Assembly (NCBI RefSeq): GCF_001895145.1
Contig: NZ_BDIR01000009.1
Location: forward strand, 61,646 to 125,645
DNA length: 64,000 nt
Direction: 5' to 3'
From: Arcobacter sp. LA11
Lineage (GTDB): Bacteria; Campylobacterota; Campylobacteria; Campylobacterales; Arcobacteraceae
Shown one piece after another: positions 61,548 to 64,000 of the stretch (the first letter of the stretch is position 1; every line of letters starts with the position of its first letter). Below the pieces are notes generated by a model that saw only the letters and a list, made by a program, of their open reading frames with translations, was not told the origin of the DNA and made no database searches. Made by a program: the position numbers and the translations under genes.

Positions 61548-62504
61548 TTACTTTCTATATTCTTCGAAAATCTTTTTAATATCAGAACTTGCACCATCTA
61601 AATATTTAGATAATAAATCATTTGCAATTTTGTCAAGCTCTGCTTTTAATTGAGCACTTGCATCGTTAACTTTCATTCCATTTTTAACCAATGTTTCTAA
61701 AGCAACTCTATCTTCTTCTTTTGAAGCTTCCCATTGAGATTTTTCAATTTCAGAAGCAGCTTTTAACATGGCATCTTTTTGATCTTTTGTTAGTGTATTC
61801 CAGTAGTCTAAATTAATAGTAACAGCTTGTAAAGGATATGCATAATTTATTTTAGTAAAATTATCTAATACTTCCCAAAATTTCCCATCTTTACCCGATG
61901 CAGATGATGTTACAACTGAGTTAACCATTCCCGTTCTTAATGATGAATAAACTTCTCCCCAAGGAAGAGCAACAGCATTTCCTCCTGCACTATTTACAAA
62001 TGCAGCTGAATTCTTATCATAAGTTCTTGTTTTTGCACCTTTGAAATCAGAGATTGAAGTCATAGCTTTATTTGAATAAAATCCAGATGGTGGCCAAGTT
62101 ACACTATAAAGTAATTTTTGATTCCATTTTTTAGCAGTTTTTTCATATGCTGGTTTTGAAATTTGATATAACTTATATGCATCATCATATGATTGAGCAA
62201 TAAAAGGTAAAGCAGAAATACCAAATACTTTCCCTCCACCAGATGTAAAAGGAATAAACATATCTGTCATTGCAACAGTACCATCTTTAACAGCTTTTAA
62301 AGGATTTCCTTTAATTAATGATGAACCAGCATGAACTGTAATATTAACACTTCCTTTAGAATAGTCTTTTACTAAAGTTGCAAATTTTTCAGCACCTTTT
62401 GTATGGAAATTATTTGCTCCATACTTTGCATTTAAATCCATTTTTACATTAGCTGCCATAAGCGATGCAGCTAACCCTGCGATTAATAAACCTTGTTTTA
62501 ACAT
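61548..62504 (-). CDS. dctP: TRAP transporter substrate-binding protein
   Basis: A 318-residue periplasmic DctP-family receptor with a signal peptide (MLKQGLLIAGLAASLMAANV). It has the family features: GKVFGISALPFIAQ, GFYSNKAMTSISDFKGAKTRT with the substrate-carboxylate arginine, and LPWGEVYSSLRTGMVNSVVTS. It probably binds a carboxylic acid; the link to pxpABC suggests 5-oxoproline or a related compound (inference). The Shine-Dalgarno AAGGAG is part of an inverted repeat in its leader. Confidence 0.93.
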   Translation of the reverse strand: MLKQGLLIAGLAASLMAANVKMDLNAKYGANNFHTKGAEKFATLVKDYSKGSVNITVHAGSSLIKGNPLKAVKDGTVAMTDMFIPFTSGGGKVFGISALPFIAQSYDDAYKLYQISKPAYEKTAKKWNQKLLYSVTWPPSGFYSNKAMTSISDFKGAKTRTYDKNSAAFVNSAGGNAVALPWGEVYSSLRTGMVNSVVTSSASGKDGKFWEVLDNFTKINYAYPLQAVTINLDYWNTLTKDQKDAMLKAASEIEKSQWEASKEEDRVALETLVKNGMKVNDASAQLKAELDKIANDLLSKYLDGASSDIKKIFEEYRK

Positions 62505-62512
62505 TTTAACTC

Positions 62513-62548
62513 CTTAAGATTAATATATGGAAGATTATCAATCTTAAG
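62513..62548 (-). promoter_or_regulatory. Inverted repeat overlapping the dctP ribosome-binding site
   Basis: CTTAAGATT (62513-62521) and AATCTTAAG (62540-62548) form 9-base-pair arms separated by 18 bases. On the minus strand the AAG of the Shine-Dalgarno AAGGAG is the end of the second arm. Either a hairpin hides the ribosome-binding site, or this is a binding site for the neighbouring response regulator. Confidence 0.5.
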
Positions 62549-62573
62549 TGAGGAAACAGTGAGTTTTTAAGTT

Positions 62574-63260
62574 TTAGTCTATTTTTCGCAGTTTATAACC
62601 AGTTTGTGTAATATTTTGAATTAATTCTAAAGGAAGTTTCTGCCTTAGTTCTTTTATAAATGTTTTTAATGCACTCATACTCATAGTTCTATCTTTCCAG
62701 ATATATTCATCTATTTGCTCATAAGTAACTACTTGATTTTTGCTTCTATAAAGTAAAAGCAAAAACTCTTTGTCTCTTTTTCGTAAATTTATTACCTCAT
62801 CTTTATAGATAAGTTCATGGGCTTGGACATTAAAATAGCACTCTTTAGAAAATATTAAATTAGTAGTCAACCTATTTCCTAAAGCTTTTATTATTCCATT
62901 TAAAAGATTTTCAGAATTTATAGGTTTTAATATATAGTGATTTATATTCAAGTTAATCAAATCTAAAAGATATTCTTCATTTGAATAAGCAGTAACCATA
63001 ATTACAATCACATCTAAATTTTCTTCTCTAATTTTTGTTATCATCTCGATACCATTTTTATTTGGCATTTCAATATCACTTAAAATAATACTTGGTTTGT
63101 ATTCAAGATATAAATCATATCCATCTTCACCGTTTGAAGCTTCCAAAACATCTTCAAAATAATAGTTTAAAGTATTCACTAATCTTTTTCTAATACCATC
63201 TTCATCTTCTACACAAAGAACTGTATAGTTTTTAAATTGTTCTAATAGTTTCTCATCCAT
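62574..63260 (-). CDS. OmpR-type response regulator
   Basis: A 228-residue response regulator. The receiver domain (1-125) has CVEDEDGIRKR acidic pocket, phospho-aspartate in IILSDIEMPNKNG, and the conserved Lys in YILKPIN. A winged-helix DNA-binding domain follows (residues about 135-228, EVINLRKRDKEFLLLL to ITQTGYKLRKID). It is encoded after the histidine kinase with an 8-base overlap, and directly upstream of the TRAP genes, which it probably controls. The start is ATG at 63260. Confidence 0.93.
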   Translation of the reverse strand: MDEKLLEQFKNYTVLCVEDEDGIRKRLVNTLNYYFEDVLEASNGEDGYDLYLEYKPSIILSDIEMPNKNGIEMITKIREENLDVIVIMVTAYSNEEYLLDLINLNINHYILKPINSENLLNGIIKALGNRLTTNLIFSKECYFNVQAHELIYKDEVINLRKRDKEFLLLLYRSKNQVVTYEQIDEYIWKDRTMSMSALKTFIKELRQKLPLELIQNITQTGYKLRKID

Positions 63261-64000
63261 TATCCATCTCCACTCGAACTCTAAATAGTGCACCTTTTTC
63301 ACTATTTTCAACACTAAGTTCACCATTCATATTTTTTTCAATAATCATCTTTGCCATATAAAGACCAAGTCCTGTACCTTGCGAACTCTCTTTTGTAGTA
63401 AAATATGGTTCGAAAATCAAATCAATATGTTCTTCTTTTATTCCCCCAGCATTATCTTCTACTGTTATAAGAACATCTTTACCATCCACATCAACAACTA
63501 CATCAATTTTTGGATTTTCTATCTCTCTTTGATTTAATATATCTTTTGCATTTGAAATAAGATTTAGCATAACTTGTGCAAACTCTCTTTCATATCCATT
63601 TATTATAGAGTTGCATTTTACTCTCTTGGTTAAATTTATATGATAACTTTTAATTGAAGCACTCACTAAAGTAACAGCCTCATTACATGCATCATCCACA
63701 TAAAACCTTACTTTCTTTTTATCAGGTTTAAAAAAGTTTCTAAAATCATCTATTGTATGTGACATAAATTGTATTAATCTATTTGATTCCTTAACACTTT
63801 CATTGATTAATTTATCATCTAGTTTTTTAAACTTATTTGCAGTTTCTAGTTCCATTAAGATACCAGATACTTCAGTTAATGGTTGTCTCCATTGATGTGC
63901 AATCATAGAAAGCATCGCTCCCATTCTAGCAAGCCTTGACTGATGAAGCATAGCCCTATCTTTTTTCTTTGCTTCCTTTAAAGCTTTATCAATCTTTTTT
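63253..64000 (-). CDS. Sensor histidine kinase (5' end outside window)
   Basis: The reading frame is open from the right window edge (reading on the minus strand: KKIDKALKEAKKKDRAMLHQ) to the stop at 63253, so the sensor part is missing. HisKA (MGAMLSMIAHQWRQPLTEV) holds the phosphorylated His. The HATPase domain has NLISNAKDIL, VEDNAGGI and GTGLGLYMAK. It pairs with the response regulator directly downstream (8-base overlap), and the two most likely switch on the TRAP-pxp genes when the substrate is present (inference). Confidence 0.94.
   Translation of the reverse strand, partial: KKIDKALKEAKKKDRAMLHQSRLARMGAMLSMIAHQWRQPLTEVSGILMELETANKFKKLDDKLINESVKESNRLIQFMSHTIDDFRNFFKPDKKKVRFYVDDACNEAVTLVSASIKSYHINLTKRVKCNSIINGYEREFAQVMLNLISNAKDILNQREIENPKIDVVVDVDGKDVLITVEDNAGGIKEEHIDLIFEPYFTTKESSQGTGLGLYMAKMIIEKNMNGELSVENSEKGALFRVRVEMDNG

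Noticed and set aside
1..64000. CRISPR array, prophage, insertion sequence, tRNA or rRNA genes
   Set aside because: No regularly spaced direct repeats, transposase, integrase or phage genes, and no cloverleaf-like or rRNA-like stretches were seen in the intergenic gaps. This is by reading only; a tRNAscan or Infernal run would settle the RNA genes.

Overview
The window looks like a chromosomal segment of an Arcobacter-group member of the Campylobacterota. The base composition is very AT-rich (by eye roughly 70 percent or more A+T). The hydABC-D-E hydrogenase order is the one known from Wolinella and Campylobacter. Histidine kinases carry the HQWRQPL signature common in this phylum, and a complete fatty-acid beta-oxidation operon fits Arcobacter relatives better than Campylobacter or Helicobacter. 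No rRNA, tRNA, CRISPR array, insertion sequence or prophage was recognised. Genus assignment is inference.

Region 1 (1-12366) is a hydrogen-metabolism island. On the minus strand it holds a membrane-bound uptake NiFe hydrogenase operon (hydA-hydB-hydC, then a hairpin terminator, then hydD-hydE). A second periplasmic hydrogenase pair follows (small subunit at 2115-952; large subunit running off the left edge). A third, cytoplasmic sensor-like NiFe pair lacks a Tat signal on the small subunit and a C-terminal extension on the large subunit. Its small subunit is translationally coupled to a TetR-family regulator. ATGAAT/ATTCAT palindromes lie in front of hydA, in front of the second hydrogenase (two sites), and in front of the tetR gene itself. 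This suggests a small H2-responsive regulon.

Region 2 (12367-25344) holds acnB divergent from a six-gene fatty-acid operon: fadD, thiolase, fadJ-like, fadE-like, an acyltransferase/hydrolase fusion and a thioesterase. The divergent promoter region carries repeated TGTACAA-type inverted repeats. Region 3 (25408-37651) holds envelope genes (DUF3108, M48 lipoprotein, M23 peptidase, a MlaA-MlaC-RND lipid-transport operon), a YebC-type regulator, LOG, HAD and aminotransferase genes, a ferritin-like protein, a candidate small RNA and several proteins of unknown function.

Region 4 (37931-44394) has an Fe-S-type Rrf2 regulator with matching operators at its own promoter and at a neighbouring periplasmic gene, an operon with an S24 peptidase lacking a DNA-binding domain, a DsbB-DsbA-TlpA thiol-redox operon and a lytic transglycosylase. 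Region 5 (44423-57084) has a methyltransferase, a Cache-domain histidine kinase, PhoH, an HD phosphohydrolase, DbpA, DedA and a pair of c-di-GMP-type proteins. The HD and DbpA genes have no ATG/GTG/TTG start where homology and ribosome-binding sites place one.

Region 6 (57071-64000) reads as one minus-strand unit: a two-component system, a DctPQM TRAP transporter, a small membrane protein and 5-oxoprolinase PxpABC. The likely job is uptake and use of 5-oxoproline or a related compound (inference).
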